Assembly (NCBI GenBank): GCA_947167715.1
Contig: CAMVJD010000009.1
Location: 20,152-84,151, forward strand
DNA length: 64,000 nucleotides
From: an uncultured Eubacteriaceae bacterium
GTDB taxonomy: Bacteria > Bacillota > Clostridia > Lachnospirales > CAG-274
Direction of reading: 5' to 3'
The translations under genes were made by a program, and so were the position numbers. This document shows positions 51,319 through 59,473 of the stretch, in pieces; the stretch's first letter is position 1; every line of letters starts with the position of its first letter. The notes under the pieces are model-generated. The model saw nothing but the letters and a program-made list of their open reading frames with translations. It was not told the origin of the DNA and ran no database searches.

Positions 51319-51972
51319 ATGAAAGTATTGATAACGGGCACCTCGTCGGGCATTGGCAGGGCGGCTGCGGTAAAATTTCTTTCTATGGGGCATAAGGTGA
51401 TAGGCCTTGATGTCCGCGAAAGCAGCATAGAAAACGAAAATTATACCCACTTTGTTGCGGATGTAAGCGATAAAGCGGCTCTCCCCGAAATTGAGGATGT
51501 CGAGATACTGGTAAATAATGCGGGCGTTCAGACAATGACCGAAAGGGACATTTTCGTAAATCTTTTCGGTACTATGTACTGTACCGAAAAATACGGCTTG
51601 CAGCCCAAAATAAGGGCTATTGTAAATATGGCAAGCGCGTCCGCACACAACGGCGCCGAGTTCCCCGAATACAGCGTATCAAAGGGCGGCGTTATGACCT
51701 ATACCAAAAATACGGCGCTGCAGGTGGCCAAATACGGCGCTACCTGCAACAGCCTTTCCCCCGGCGGCGTTATGACCGATATAAACAAGCATATTATAGA
51801 GGATGAACGCCTGTGGGCGGCCGTTATGGACGAGTCGCTTTTGTATAAATGGGCACAGCCCGAGGAAATAGCCGAGTGGATATATTTTGTCGCAGTCGTG
51901 AATAAAAGTATGACCGCCCAGGATATACTGATAGATAACGGCGAACAGGCAAAAGCAAACTTTATTTGGTAA
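51319..51972 (+). CDS. Short-chain dehydrogenase/reductase
   Basis: 217 residues, a little shorter than the usual 250. Cofactor motif VLITGTSSGIGRAAAVKFL, then ILVNNAGVQTM (NNAG) and the active-site pair Ser/Tyr-Lys in NMASASAHNGAEFPEYSVSKGG. An acidic residue after the second strand (GLDVRES) hints at NAD+ over NADP+. It starts one base after the nfnB stop without its own ribosome binding site, so it depends on translational coupling. Its substrate is unknown; co-transcription with nfnAB suggests a redox link. The gene ends exactly at the start of a tandem repeat. Confidence 0.85.
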   Translation: MKVLITGTSSGIGRAAAVKFLSMGHKVIGLDVRESSIENENYTHFVADVSDKAALPEIEDVEILVNNAGVQTMTERDIFVNLFGTMYCTEKYGLQPKIRAIVNMASASAHNGAEFPEYSVSKGGVMTYTKNTALQVAKYGATCNSLSPGGVMTDINKHIIEDERLWAAVMDESLLYKWAQPEEIAEWIYFVAVVNKSMTAQDILIDNGEQAKANFIW

Positions 51973-51973
51973 A

Positions 51974-52172
51974 GGGGTTTTGCTTCGCAAATTCCCCTAT
52001 AAAACTTCGCAAGGACGGGTTTTGCCTACGGCAAATTCCCTACACCTTGCTCCGTGGCGGGGTTTTGCCTACGGCAAATTCCCCTGTAAAACTTCGCAAG
52101 GACGGGTTTTGCCTACGGCAAATTCCCTACACCTTGCTCCGTGGCGGGGTTTTGCCTACGGCAAATTCCCCT
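51974..52172. repeat. Tandem 85-87-bp hairpin repeat, 2.3 copies
   Basis: Unit starts at 51974, 52059 and 52146 (last one partial). Each full unit has two hairpins of the form GGGTTTTGCC-tac-GGCAAATTCCC joined by TAAAACTTCGCAAGGAC and closed by TACACCTTGCTCCGTGGC. The first copy has TTCGC where the others have TACGGC. A dispersed copy lies between grpE and dnaK (37254-37309). Open frames through it encode repetitive peptides and are not genes. Confidence 0.88.
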
Positions 52173-52210
52173 TAAGTTGTCTTTTTGAAAACCAACTATA
52201 AAAAACAAAG

Positions 52211-52248
52211 AGCGGTACTTTGCTAACCCGCTTTAACAAAACAAAGGA
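52211..52248 (+). promoter_or_regulatory. preQ1-I riboswitch
   Basis: P1 is AGCGG (52211-52215) with CCGCT (52228-52232). The 12-nt loop contains CTTTG (52218-52222), which pairs with CAAAG (52242-52246) in the A-rich tail TTAACAAAACAAAGGAG to form the H-type pseudoknot. The loop end CTAACC and the tail TTAACAAAACAA closely match the Thermoanaerobacter preQ1-I aptamer. The tail includes the Shine-Dalgarno AAAGGAG of the downstream transporter gene, so ligand binding should hide it and lower translation. Confidence 0.93.
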
Positions 52249-52258
52249 GAATTTAATA

Positions 52259-53020
52259 ATGAAAATTGATTTAAAAAAAGAGCTTAACGAATTAAAGGTA
52301 CTTTTACGCAGTATACCCCCGCTTACACTTACCATGTTTGTGTTATCGGTGGTATTGATGAATTTATTTGCAAACAAGGGTCTTGTGGCACTTGACTGGA
52401 TAGCACTCGATGCGGGTATAGTCGTGTCTTGGCTTTCGTTTTTGTCAATGGATATAATAGTAAAGCGTTTTGGTGTAAAGGCTTCTATTTCGGTGTCGGT
52501 GGTAGCTATACTTATCAATATTTTTGTGGCAGGTATATTCTGGATCGTTTCCGCAATGCCCGGCGATTGGAGCGCAAGCTATGTCGATGGTAGCGAGGCG
52601 GTCATAAACGGCGCGTTAAACAGTACGCTCGCAGGCTCGTGGTTTATTATCTTCGGTAGTGTTACGGCATTTTTGCTTGCAAGTATAGTAAACAATGTTT
52701 TAAACGATTGGATAGGCAGACACCTTAAAAAGGACAATGCGGCGGCTTATTATATAAGAAGTTACGCATCGACCATTATAGGACAGTTTGTGGATAACCT
52801 TACCTTTGCGCTTATCGTAAGCCTGCATTTCTTTGGCTGGAATTTAAGACAGTGCGTGGTTTGCGCTTTATTCGGCGCCGCTGCGGAGCTTTTGTGTGAG
52901 GTAGTGTTCTCACCCATAGGCTATAAAATTGTACGCAGCTGGGAAAAGGACAAGGTTGGAGAAGAGTATATAAAATTAAGAAAGATAAAAAATATTTCGT
53001 CTTTAAGAAAAATTGCGTAA
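52259..53020 (+). CDS. VUT-family queuosine precursor transporter
   Basis: 253 residues from the ATG after AAAGGAGAATTTAATA; a longer reading would start inside the riboswitch. About six membrane helices: IPPLTLTMFVLSVVLMNLFA, LDAGIVVSWLSFLSMDIIV, ASISVSVVAILINIFVAGIFWIV, GSWFIIFGSVTAFLLASIVNNVLNDWIG, SYASTIIGQFVDNLTFALIVSLHFF and CALFGAAAELLCEVVFSPIGYKIV. The block SSIIGQFVDNLTF-type and the helix pattern are those of the VUT/YhhQ family, which takes up 7-deazaguanine precursors (preQ0, preQ1 or queuine). The preQ1 riboswitch in front of it independently supports this substrate. Confidence 0.92.
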   Translation: MKIDLKKELNELKVLLRSIPPLTLTMFVLSVVLMNLFANKGLVALDWIALDAGIVVSWLSFLSMDIIVKRFGVKASISVSVVAILINIFVAGIFWIVSAMPGDWSASYVDGSEAVINGALNSTLAGSWFIIFGSVTAFLLASIVNNVLNDWIGRHLKKDNAAAYYIRSYASTIIGQFVDNLTFALIVSLHFFGWNLRQCVVCALFGAAAELLCEVVFSPIGYKIVRSWEKDKVGEEYIKLRKIKNISSLRKIA

Positions 53021-53026
53021 TAATAA

Positions 53027-53066
53027 CGGGCTGCTGCGCTTTTATCGGTGCAGAGCCCTTTTTTTT
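53027..53066 (+). terminator. Terminator after the queuosine precursor transporter
   Basis: GGGCT (53028-53032) with AGCCC (53054-53058), extended by GC pairs, followed by a run of eight T. Confidence 0.85.
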
Positions 53067-53067
53067 C

Positions 53068-53096
53068 TTGACCGCAGGCATGAATAATGATAAAAT
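53068..53096 (+). promoter_or_regulatory. Promoter of tyrA-aroA
   Basis: TTGACC (53068-53073), 17-nt spacer, TAAAAT (53091-53096), 34 bp before tyrA. No T-box or other leader fits in this short space. Confidence 0.65.
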
Positions 53097-53129
53097 AAAA
53101 AAGGCAGTTTATCGGAAAGAAGGGATAAT

Positions 53130-54203
53130 ATGTTAAAGATAGGAATTATCGGGTTCGGACTTATCGGCGGCAGTATTGCGCGTGCTATAAAGGCAAGGAC
53201 CGAGGCAGAGATATATGCAATGAGCCGCAGCGAGGGACCGCTTAAGGACGGAGTGTCGGCAGGGATATTGACGGATTGGTCACAGAACGATTTTTCTTTG
53301 TTTAGCGAATGTCAATATATATTTATCAGTACCCCCGTAGATCTTATCCCGGGTTATGTTGAAAAGCTGCTGCCTTATATTTCAAAAAATTGCATTATAA
53401 CCGATGTTGGCAGCACCAAGTACGGTATATATAAAAAAATGCAGCAGTTCAAGGATGTTAAGTTTATTGCGGGGCATCCTATGGCGGGCTCGGAAAAAAC
53501 AGGCTTTGCCGCCGCAGACGAGCATCTGTACGAAAATGCTTTTTATATCGTTGCACCTAACGAAAATATTAGTCCCGAGGAACGAAAGGCCTTTAAGGAG
53601 CTTGTGATGCTTATGGGCGCTATACCGCTGGAAATAGACCCGAAGCGCCATGACCATATCGTTGCGGCTGTAAGTCATGTTCCGCATATAATCGCTTCTG
53701 CGCTTGCTGCGACCGTAAAGCAGCTTGATGGCGAAGACGAGCTTATGCATACCATAGCAGCGGGGGGCTTTAAGGATACTACCCGTATTGCGGCATCAAG
53801 CCCCGAAATATGGACAAGCATAAGCTTTGAAAACAGGGATGAAATATTAAGTGTTGCGCAAAGCTTTATAGATATTTTTTGTCAATATAAAAAAGATATA
53901 GAAAATAATGATAAAGCAGCGTTTTATGACCGCTTTGACGATGCCAGCCGCTACCGTGACACCTTTGCTTTTAAGCGCAGGACCGATGATTATCATACCC
54001 TGTCGGTAGACATTGCGGACGAGCAGGGCATACTTGCAAAAATAGTGTCGCTGTTAAGCCAAAACGGTGCGGATATTAAAAATATTGGTATCATAAACAG
54101 CCGCGAGTATGCGGGCGGTGTATTACAAATAGTTTTTGACAGCAAGGAGCAGAGGGATAAGAGTGCTGTTTTGCTTAAACAAGCGGGTTATTCCGTAAAA
54201 TAA
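53130..54203 (+). CDS. tyrA: Prephenate dehydrogenase with ACT domain
   Basis: 357 residues. It oxidises prephenate to 4-hydroxyphenylpyruvate with NAD+, the tyrosine branch. Rossmann motif IGIIGFGLIGGSIARAI, then IFISTPVDLIP, ITDVGSTK, GHPMAGSEKTGF (substrate His) and HDHIVAAVSHVPHIIASAL, SPEIWTSISFENRDEIL. A C-terminal ACT domain (about 288-357, LSVDIADEQGILAKIVSLLSQNGADIKNIG) suggests feedback control by tyrosine. ATG behind AAGAAGGGA. The aroA gene starts 13 bp downstream. Confidence 0.93.
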   Translation: MLKIGIIGFGLIGGSIARAIKARTEAEIYAMSRSEGPLKDGVSAGILTDWSQNDFSLFSECQYIFISTPVDLIPGYVEKLLPYISKNCIITDVGSTKYGIYKKMQQFKDVKFIAGHPMAGSEKTGFAAADEHLYENAFYIVAPNENISPEERKAFKELVMLMGAIPLEIDPKRHDHIVAAVSHVPHIIASALAATVKQLDGEDELMHTIAAGGFKDTTRIAASSPEIWTSISFENRDEILSVAQSFIDIFCQYKKDIENNDKAAFYDRFDDASRYRDTFAFKRRTDDYHTLSVDIADEQGILAKIVSLLSQNGADIKNIGIINSREYAGGVLQIVFDSKEQRDKSAVLLKQAGYSVK

Positions 54204-54216
54204 GGAGAATAAGTAT

Positions 54217-55497
54217 ATGGATAAAGTTATAAGACCGACAAAAAGAATAAATGCTAAAATAACCGTACCCGGTGATAAATCAATATCACACCGCGCGGTG
54301 ATGTTTGGCAGCATAGCTAAAGGAACTACAGAAATAACGGGTTTTTTGACGGGCGACGATTGTATGTCCACAATATCCTGTTTTAAGAAAATGGGTATAG
54401 ATATACAGGTGGACGGCGAAAGAGTAACGGTACACGGCAAGGGGCTGCACGGGCTTAATGCGCCCGACGGGCTTTTGGATGTGGGAAACAGCGGCACAAC
54501 AATAAGACTTATTTCCGGCCTTTTGGCGGGTCAGAAATTCGCCTGCCGTTTAAACGGTGACGCATCTATACAAAAAAGGCCTATGAACCGTGTTATAAAG
54601 CCGCTTTCGCTTATGGGCGCAAATATCAAAAGCACAAATGACGGATATGCACCGCTTGAGATAACGGGTACGCCGCTTAAAGCAATAGAATATAAAATGC
54701 CGGTTGCAAGCGCACAGGTAAAAAGCGCTATACTGCTTGCATCGCTTTATGCACACGGCGATACTGTTGTTATCGAAGATATGCCGTCGCGCGATCATAC
54801 CGAAATAATGCTTAATTTCTTTGGCGCAGATATAAAAAATGAAAACGGACGTATAACCTCACATCCGGTCGCGGAGCTTTACGGCAAAAATATTACGGTT
54901 CCCGCCGATATTTCTTCGGCTGCTTTTTTTGTTGCGGCCGGGCTGCTTACGCCGGATTCCGAAATAACAATAACAAATGTCGGTATAAATAAAACAAGGA
55001 CCGGCATTATTGATGCATTTCTTGAAATGGGTGCAGATATAAAAACGGTAAACGAACGCCTTGCCGGCGGTGAGCCCGTGGGCGACCTTATTGTTAAAAC
55101 ATCAAAGCTTAAGGCAATAACTCTCGGCGGCGATATAATACCGCGAATGATAGATGAGATCCCCGTCTTTGTCGTTGCTGCGCTTGCCGCGGAAGGTACC
55201 ACCGTGATCAAAGATGCGCAGGAATTAAAGGTCAAGGAAAGCAACCGTATTGCCACTATGATAGAGGAGCTTGGCAAAATGGGCGCTAAAATAACCGAGA
55301 CCGAGGATGGTATGATAATAGAGGGCGGACAGAAGCTTCACGGCGCAGTCACCTATAGCCATCTTGACCATCGTGTTGCCATGAGCGTTGCTGTAGCCGC
55401 GCTTAATGCACAGGGAGAAACAACTATAACCGATGCGGATTGTGTTGGTATTTCTTTCCCTAATTTTTATGAATTACTTGAAAGCATAATAAATTGA
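54217..55497 (+). CDS. aroA: 3-phosphoshikimate 1-carboxyvinyltransferase (EPSP synthase)
   Basis: 426 residues, usual length. Transfers the enolpyruvyl group of PEP to shikimate 3-phosphate. Motifs: ITVPGDKSISHRAVMFGSIAKGTTEI near the N-terminus, LDVGNSGTTIRLISGLLAGQ, RPMNRVIKPLSLMGA, and ELKVKESNRIATMIEELGKMGA near the C-terminus, with DHRVAMSVAVAAL. Two-gene operon with tyrA for aromatic amino acids; other shikimate genes are elsewhere. A terminator follows. Confidence 0.96.
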   Translation: MDKVIRPTKRINAKITVPGDKSISHRAVMFGSIAKGTTEITGFLTGDDCMSTISCFKKMGIDIQVDGERVTVHGKGLHGLNAPDGLLDVGNSGTTIRLISGLLAGQKFACRLNGDASIQKRPMNRVIKPLSLMGANIKSTNDGYAPLEITGTPLKAIEYKMPVASAQVKSAILLASLYAHGDTVVIEDMPSRDHTEIMLNFFGADIKNENGRITSHPVAELYGKNITVPADISSAAFFVAAGLLTPDSEITITNVGINKTRTGIIDAFLEMGADIKTVNERLAGGEPVGDLIVKTSKLKAITLGGDIIPRMIDEIPVFVVAALAAEGTTVIKDAQELKVKESNRIATMIEELGKMGAKITETEDGMIIEGGQKLHGAVTYSHLDHRVAMSVAVAALNAQGETTITDADCVGISFPNFYELLESIIN

Positions 55498-55509
55498 ATC
55501 CCAAATATA

Positions 55510-55554
55510 GGGGCTGCCTTTATAGCTTAAAGGGCAGTCCCGTTGTTTTTTTTG
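55510..55554 (+). terminator. Terminator after aroA
   Basis: GGGGCTGCCTTTA and TAAAGGGCAGTCCC pair with small mismatches, followed by GTTGTTTTTTTT. Confidence 0.85.
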
Positions 55555-55612
55555 CCGACATATGCCTTTTTGGATCTGACATCTTAAAAAAGAAAATTTT
55601 TTAGAAAGCTTA

Positions 55613-55641
55613 TTGACAAAAAGATATATATATATTATACT
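55613..55641 (+). promoter_or_regulatory. Promoter of the metal-resistance operon
   Basis: TTGACA (55613-55618), 17-nt spacer, TATACT (55636-55641), immediately followed by the operator palindrome. Confidence 0.8.
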
Positions 55642-55643
55642 GT

Positions 55644-55667
55644 ATATATGAACAATTGTTCATATAT
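55644..55667 (+). promoter_or_regulatory. ArsR/SmtB-type operator
   Basis: A perfect 24-bp palindrome, ATATATGAACAA then TTGTTCATATAT, starting 3 bp after the -10. The TATGAACA half-site is the classic CadC/CzrA-type metal-responsive repressor sequence. A repressor bound here would block RNA polymerase. Confidence 0.88.
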
Positions 55668-55688
55668 TTATTATAAAGGAGTACGGAT

Positions 55689-56012
55689 ATGAAACCGATA
55701 AATGAAGAGCTTGCCTATGACCTTGGAGATTTTTTTAAGATATTCGGGGATCCCACGCGCATTAAAATACTTTACGCACTTTTACAGCGGGATATGTGTG
55801 TAAGCGAATTGGTCGAGGCGCTTGCCATAAATCAATCGGCGCTTTCGCATCAGCTGCGGCTGCTGCGACAAAATGATATAGTTAAATTTAAGCGCGACGG
55901 AAAGACCGTTATATATTCACTTGACGATGAGCATGTCGGCATACTTTTAAAAAACGGCATAGAACATATTTCACATAAAAACGGCTATGACGAAAGCGAG
56001 GCATATATATGA
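55689..56012 (+). CDS. ArsR/SmtB-family metal-sensing repressor
   Basis: 107 residues; ATG behind AAAGGAG. Winged helix: FFKIFGDPTRIKILYALLQRDMCVSELVEALAINQSALSHQLRLLRQNDIVKFKRDGKTVIYSL. The recognition helix is NQSALSHQLRLLRQ. A C-terminal helix has DDEHVGILLKNGIEHISHKNG, whose Asp/His residues fit the alpha-5 zinc site of CzrA/SmtB sensors; one Cys precedes the recognition helix (DMCVSEL) as in CadC-type alpha-3 sites. It should release the palindrome upstream when zinc, cadmium or lead binds. Overlaps the ATPase gene by 4 bases (ATGA). Confidence 0.92.
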   Translation: MKPINEELAYDLGDFFKIFGDPTRIKILYALLQRDMCVSELVEALAINQSALSHQLRLLRQNDIVKFKRDGKTVIYSLDDEHVGILLKNGIEHISHKNGYDESEAYI

Positions 56013-58120
56013 AAAGCACACTTATACTTGAAGGCTTAAATTGTCCCAACTGTGCGGGCAAAATAGAAAACAGGCTTAAAAACGACCCGCGTTTTGAAAA
56101 TGTACAATTTAATTTTGTAAACAAAAATCTTACGCTTGAACACGATATGTCGGTTGAAAAGCTTATTGAAGAGGTAGATATAATAGTATCGGGCATAGAA
56201 AACGGTATAAGGGTCATTGACAAGCATTCCGCACATAAGCATACTCATAATGAGGATCATGAGCATTGTCATTCGCATGAACACTCACATGAACACTCAC
56301 ATGAGCATTCACACGAACACTCGCATGAGCATTCGCACGAACACAGCGAAAACAATAAGGCAGTTATTGTTTTAAGGTCGTTGGCGGTTGTTTTGCTTGT
56401 TACGGTATATTTATCGGTATTTAAAAACCCGTTTATTATTCTTGCGGCCTACCTTGCCGCGGGCTATGACGTTATTTTAAGGGCGGCTAAAAATATAGTT
56501 AAGGGCCGTGTTTTTGATGAAAATTTCCTTATGTCTATAGCTACCATAGGCGCTATTGTTTTAGGTGAGTATGCAGAGGCACTTGCTGTAATGGTATTTT
56601 ATCAGGTGGGTGAATTTTTACAGGACCTTGCGGTGGAGCATTCGCGTAAAAGCATAACAGACCTTATGGATCTTAAAATAGAGCATGCCGACCTTGTTAA
56701 AGACGGCGAGATAAAGGAAATAGATCCCGAGGATATAGCGATAGGTGATATATTGCTGGTAAAGCAGGGCGCAAAAGTACCCGTTGACGGTGTGATAACG
56801 GATGGGATAACAAGCTTTGATACCTCGGCGCTTACCGGAGAGGGTGTGCCGCGCGGCGCAAATGTGGGCGATAAGGTTTTAAGCGGTTTTATAAACTGCG
56901 GCAATGCGGTAAAGATAAAGGCCGAAAGCACTTACGAAAACAGTACCACGGCGCGTATACTTGAAATGACAGAAAATGCATCTGCGCACAAGGCCAAGGC
57001 CGAAAATTTTATTACCGCTTTTGCGGCGGTATATACCCCTGTTGTGGTAGTATTTGCGGTGCTTCTTGCCGTTATTCCCTGTTTTATTTACGGCTTTTCC
57101 CCGGACTGGATCAAAAGAGGCCTTATCTTTTTGGTCGCATCCTGTCCGTGCGCACTTGTGCTTTCTGTTCCGCTTTGCTTTTTCAGCGGTATAGGCAAGG
57201 CATCAAAGCTCGGTGTGCTTATTAAGGGCAGCAGTTATTTGCAAACACTTAATAAAGTTAAAATGATAGTATTCGATAAAACGGGCACGCTTACTACCGG
57301 AGAGTTTGAGGTAAGATCCGCAAACAGCGAAACACTTGCGCTTGCCGCGGCTTTGGAGCAGTATTCGACTCATCCCATTGCAAAGGCGATAATTGCTGCT
57401 TACGGTAAAACGCCGGAAGAAGCGGAAAATGTAAACGAGTGCAGCGGCTATGGCGTTACCGCTGTTTACAAAGGACAGAACGCAGCGGTAGGCAGCCGCG
57501 CCTTTATGCAAAAGCTTGGCATACCGCTTGACGGCACGGAGGCGGATGTTTACGCTGCGCTTGACGGAAAAATAACGGGCAGTATCGTTTTAAGCGACAC
57601 GGTAAAGCCCGACAGCAGCACGACCGTACATGCACTTGCGGCAGCCGGTATACAAAGCGCAATGTTTACCGGAGATACAAAGCAAAATGCAATTGAAACG
57701 GCCAAAAAAGCAGGTATAACCAATGTGGAGTACGAGCTTTTGCCGGGCGACAAGCTTGAAAAGCTTAATGCTTTAAGAAAAAAATACGGTATAACTGCCT
57801 TTGTGGGTGACGGAATAAATGATGCACCCGTGCTTGCGGGCGCCGATGTGGGTGCGGCTATGGGCGGCATAGGCAGCGATGCCGCGATCGAGGCGGCGGA
57901 TATAGTTATTATGGGCGATAAGCCTTCGGGCATACTTCGTGCGGTCGAGGTATCAAGGAAGACTATGGCAGTTTTAAAACAAAATGTTGTTTTTGTACTT
58001 TTGGTAAAGTTTGCCGTATTATTTCTGGCTGCGATAGGGCTTGGCAATATGTGGCTTGCGGTTTTTGCGGATGTGGGTACAGCGCTTATTGCGGTTGTAA
58101 ATTCGCTTAGGATACTTTAA
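56009..58120 (+). CDS. cadA: P1B-type metal-exporting ATPase (Zn/Cd/Pb group)
   Basis: 703 residues. Domains in order: HMA metal-binding domain about 1-70 (LEGLNCPNCAGKIENRL, CxxC at 12-15), a His-rich linker about 73-114 with six HSHE repeats, two extra N-terminal helices, actuator domain (TSFDTSALTGEGVPRG), the CPC transport helix (VASCPCALVLSVPLCF near 378), phosphorylation site VFDKTGTLTTG (Asp near 422), and the hinge VGDGINDAPVLAGADVGAAMG. CPC with DKTGT defines a soft-metal P1B pump; the operator type and His-rich linker point to Zn2+, Cd2+ or Pb2+ rather than copper. It exports metal from the cytosol using ATP. Second gene of the operon with the ArsR sensor. Confidence 0.93.
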   Translation: MKSTLILEGLNCPNCAGKIENRLKNDPRFENVQFNFVNKNLTLEHDMSVEKLIEEVDIIVSGIENGIRVIDKHSAHKHTHNEDHEHCHSHEHSHEHSHEHSHEHSHEHSHEHSENNKAVIVLRSLAVVLLVTVYLSVFKNPFIILAAYLAAGYDVILRAAKNIVKGRVFDENFLMSIATIGAIVLGEYAEALAVMVFYQVGEFLQDLAVEHSRKSITDLMDLKIEHADLVKDGEIKEIDPEDIAIGDILLVKQGAKVPVDGVITDGITSFDTSALTGEGVPRGANVGDKVLSGFINCGNAVKIKAESTYENSTTARILEMTENASAHKAKAENFITAFAAVYTPVVVVFAVLLAVIPCFIYGFSPDWIKRGLIFLVASCPCALVLSVPLCFFSGIGKASKLGVLIKGSSYLQTLNKVKMIVFDKTGTLTTGEFEVRSANSETLALAAALEQYSTHPIAKAIIAAYGKTPEEAENVNECSGYGVTAVYKGQNAAVGSRAFMQKLGIPLDGTEADVYAALDGKITGSIVLSDTVKPDSSTTVHALAAAGIQSAMFTGDTKQNAIETAKKAGITNVEYELLPGDKLEKLNALRKKYGITAFVGDGINDAPVLAGADVGAAMGGIGSDAAIEAADIVIMGDKPSGILRAVEVSRKTMAVLKQNVVFVLLVKFAVLFLAAIGLGNMWLAVFADVGTALIAVVNSLRIL
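56270..56341 (+). repeat. Six 12-bp in-frame repeats encoding His-Ser-His-Glu
   Basis: Six consecutive CAY-TCN-CAY-GAR units inside the metal ATPase gene, with silent third-base changes between units, suggesting selection on the peptide rather than recent slippage. Confidence 0.9.
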
Positions 58121-58249
58121 TTTTATTAAATGATATTTTTTGTCTTTCCCGATTTTTCACGTTAATATGTTGATTTTGGAAAGTATAGCCGAAACGCGCA
58201 CAAGCGCGTACAGGCTTGACCTCTGCCGCCGAAATTACGGCATAGATGA

Positions 58250-58398
58250 CGGCAAGCCCCGCAAATAATTTCGGCTTACAGCGGATGTCAAGCATAATTC
58301 AACCGCAAAGATAGATGCGGACAATTGCGCAGCAATTGGCTTTTGGCTATGCCAAAAGTTGTGACGCTGACGCCGAAAAACATTTGCGGGGCTTGCCG
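58250..58398. other. Large multi-branch structured element
   Basis: Outer stem: 17 perfect base pairs, CGGCAAGCCCCGCAAAT (58250-58266) with 58382-58398. Second stem TTTCGGC (58269-58275) with GCCGAAA (58372-58378). Inside are three separate hairpins: CCGCA/TGCGG (58303-58320 area), CAATTGC-gca-GCAATTG (58322-58338) and CTTTTGGC-tat-GCCAAAAG (58340-58358). Further hairpins lie upstream (ACGCGC-acaa-GCGCGT near 58194-58209). The 424-bp gap from 58121 to 58544 contains no gene, only this element and the lysR promoter. Confidence 0.75.
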
Positions 58399-58468
58399 AA
58401 AAAATCAGCGTGTCATTAACAAATCGTAACAAATAATTCAAAAAAAGTAAAGTCAAAATAATTTTGTA

Positions 58469-58497
58469 TTGAATTAAAAATTATTTAGGTGTATAAT
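58469..58497 (+). promoter_or_regulatory. Promoter of the LysR gene
   Basis: TTGAAT (58469-58474), 17-nt spacer and TATAAT (58492-58497), 48 bp before the start codon. Confidence 0.65.
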
Positions 58498-58544
58498 TAT
58501 TAGCGTATACAATAAAACAAATGATCGACAATAAGGGGATTATT

Positions 58545-59456
58545 ATGGATCTTAAGCAATTTGAATATGTACTTACCGTAATGGAAGAAAAGAATTTTTC
58601 ACGCGCCGCAAAGCGCCTGTTTATATCACAGCCGTCGTTAAGCCAGTATATCAGCAGGCTTGAGGCACAGCTTGGTTTTGAGATATTTGACCGCTCCACG
58701 GTACCGCTTACCCTTACATATGAGGGAGAATTGTATGTGGAAACGGCGCTTAATGTTATAGAAATGTTTGACAACCTGAAACGCCGCATAAGGGAGACCT
58801 CGCAGCTTAAGGCGGGCAGGCTTAATCTGGGACTTACACCGTCAAAGGCCGCCAATACCTTACCGGCTGTCTTACCTGTTTTTAAGGAAAAATATCCGGG
58901 TATAGAGCTTAATATAACGGAGGCAACATCCTTTCAGCTTGAAAATATGCTTTTGGAGGGCAAGCTGGATCTTTGTATGATAAATTTACCCATACAAAGC
59001 AAAAATATAGCTTACGAACCTATTTTAACGGAAAATCTGTTTCTTGCGGCACCTCCGGATTTCTATTCGCCATATGAAACAAAGGCGGAAAACGGCGGCT
59101 ATCCTACTATAGAACTAAAATATTTAAGTGATGAAAGCTTTGTGCTTATGCACCCCGAACAGCGCATAAGGCAAATAACCGACAGCACATTTTTAAGCGC
59201 GGGCATCAGACCAAAGGTGGTCATGGAAACGGGCAGTATTGATACGGCCTTAAGGCTTTCGGCAAGCGGTGCGGGTTTTTCGTTTGTTCCGGAAAGCTCG
59301 GCAAGGTTTGCGGGCCTTGTAAAGCAGCCCAAGTATTACAGCATAAACGACGGTTTTTCATGGACATTGGTAGTGGCCTACAAAAAAAACAGCGTGAGCA
59401 CAAAGTTGAGGGAAGCGTTTATACAAACGGTAAAATCGGTTATTGAAAAGGAATAG
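58545..59456 (+). CDS. LysR-family transcriptional regulator
   Basis: 303 residues from the ATG behind AAGGGGA (MDLKQFEYVLTVMEEKNFSRAAKRLFISQPSLSQYISRLEAQLG), the classic LysR helix-turn-helix at about 1-60. The effector-binding domain covers about 90-295 (GRLNLGLTPSKAANTLPAVLPVFKEKYPGIELNITEATS). The closest functional type, going by the short linker and SQYI helix, cannot be narrowed down. There is no divergent target gene, since the neighbour on the left is the structured element; it may regulate itself and distant genes. An exonuclease gene follows 17 bp later. Confidence 0.9.
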   Translation: MDLKQFEYVLTVMEEKNFSRAAKRLFISQPSLSQYISRLEAQLGFEIFDRSTVPLTLTYEGELYVETALNVIEMFDNLKRRIRETSQLKAGRLNLGLTPSKAANTLPAVLPVFKEKYPGIELNITEATSFQLENMLLEGKLDLCMINLPIQSKNIAYEPILTENLFLAAPPDFYSPYETKAENGGYPTIELKYLSDESFVLMHPEQRIRQITDSTFLSAGIRPKVVMETGSIDTALRLSASGAGFSFVPESSARFAGLVKQPKYYSINDGFSWTLVVAYKKNSVSTKLREAFIQTVKSVIEKE

Positions 59457-59473
59457 CATTTTGAGGTATTTTT

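Noticed and set aside
51966..52201. Two frames encoding repeated peptides such as SLHLAPWRGFAYG
   Set aside because: They are translations of the tandem hairpin repeat; there is no start signal and the repeat explains the peptide periodicity.
53021..53129. T-box or other amino-acid leader before tyrA
   Set aside because: Only 109 bp separate the genes and they are filled by a terminator and a promoter; no specifier hairpin or T-box sequence is visible.
56270..56341. Short regular repeats as a CRISPR array
   Set aside because: They are 12-bp in-frame codons for His-Ser-His-Glu with no spacers. The serine-codon tracts at 17956-18075, 18545-18610 and 22087-22170 are likewise linker codons.
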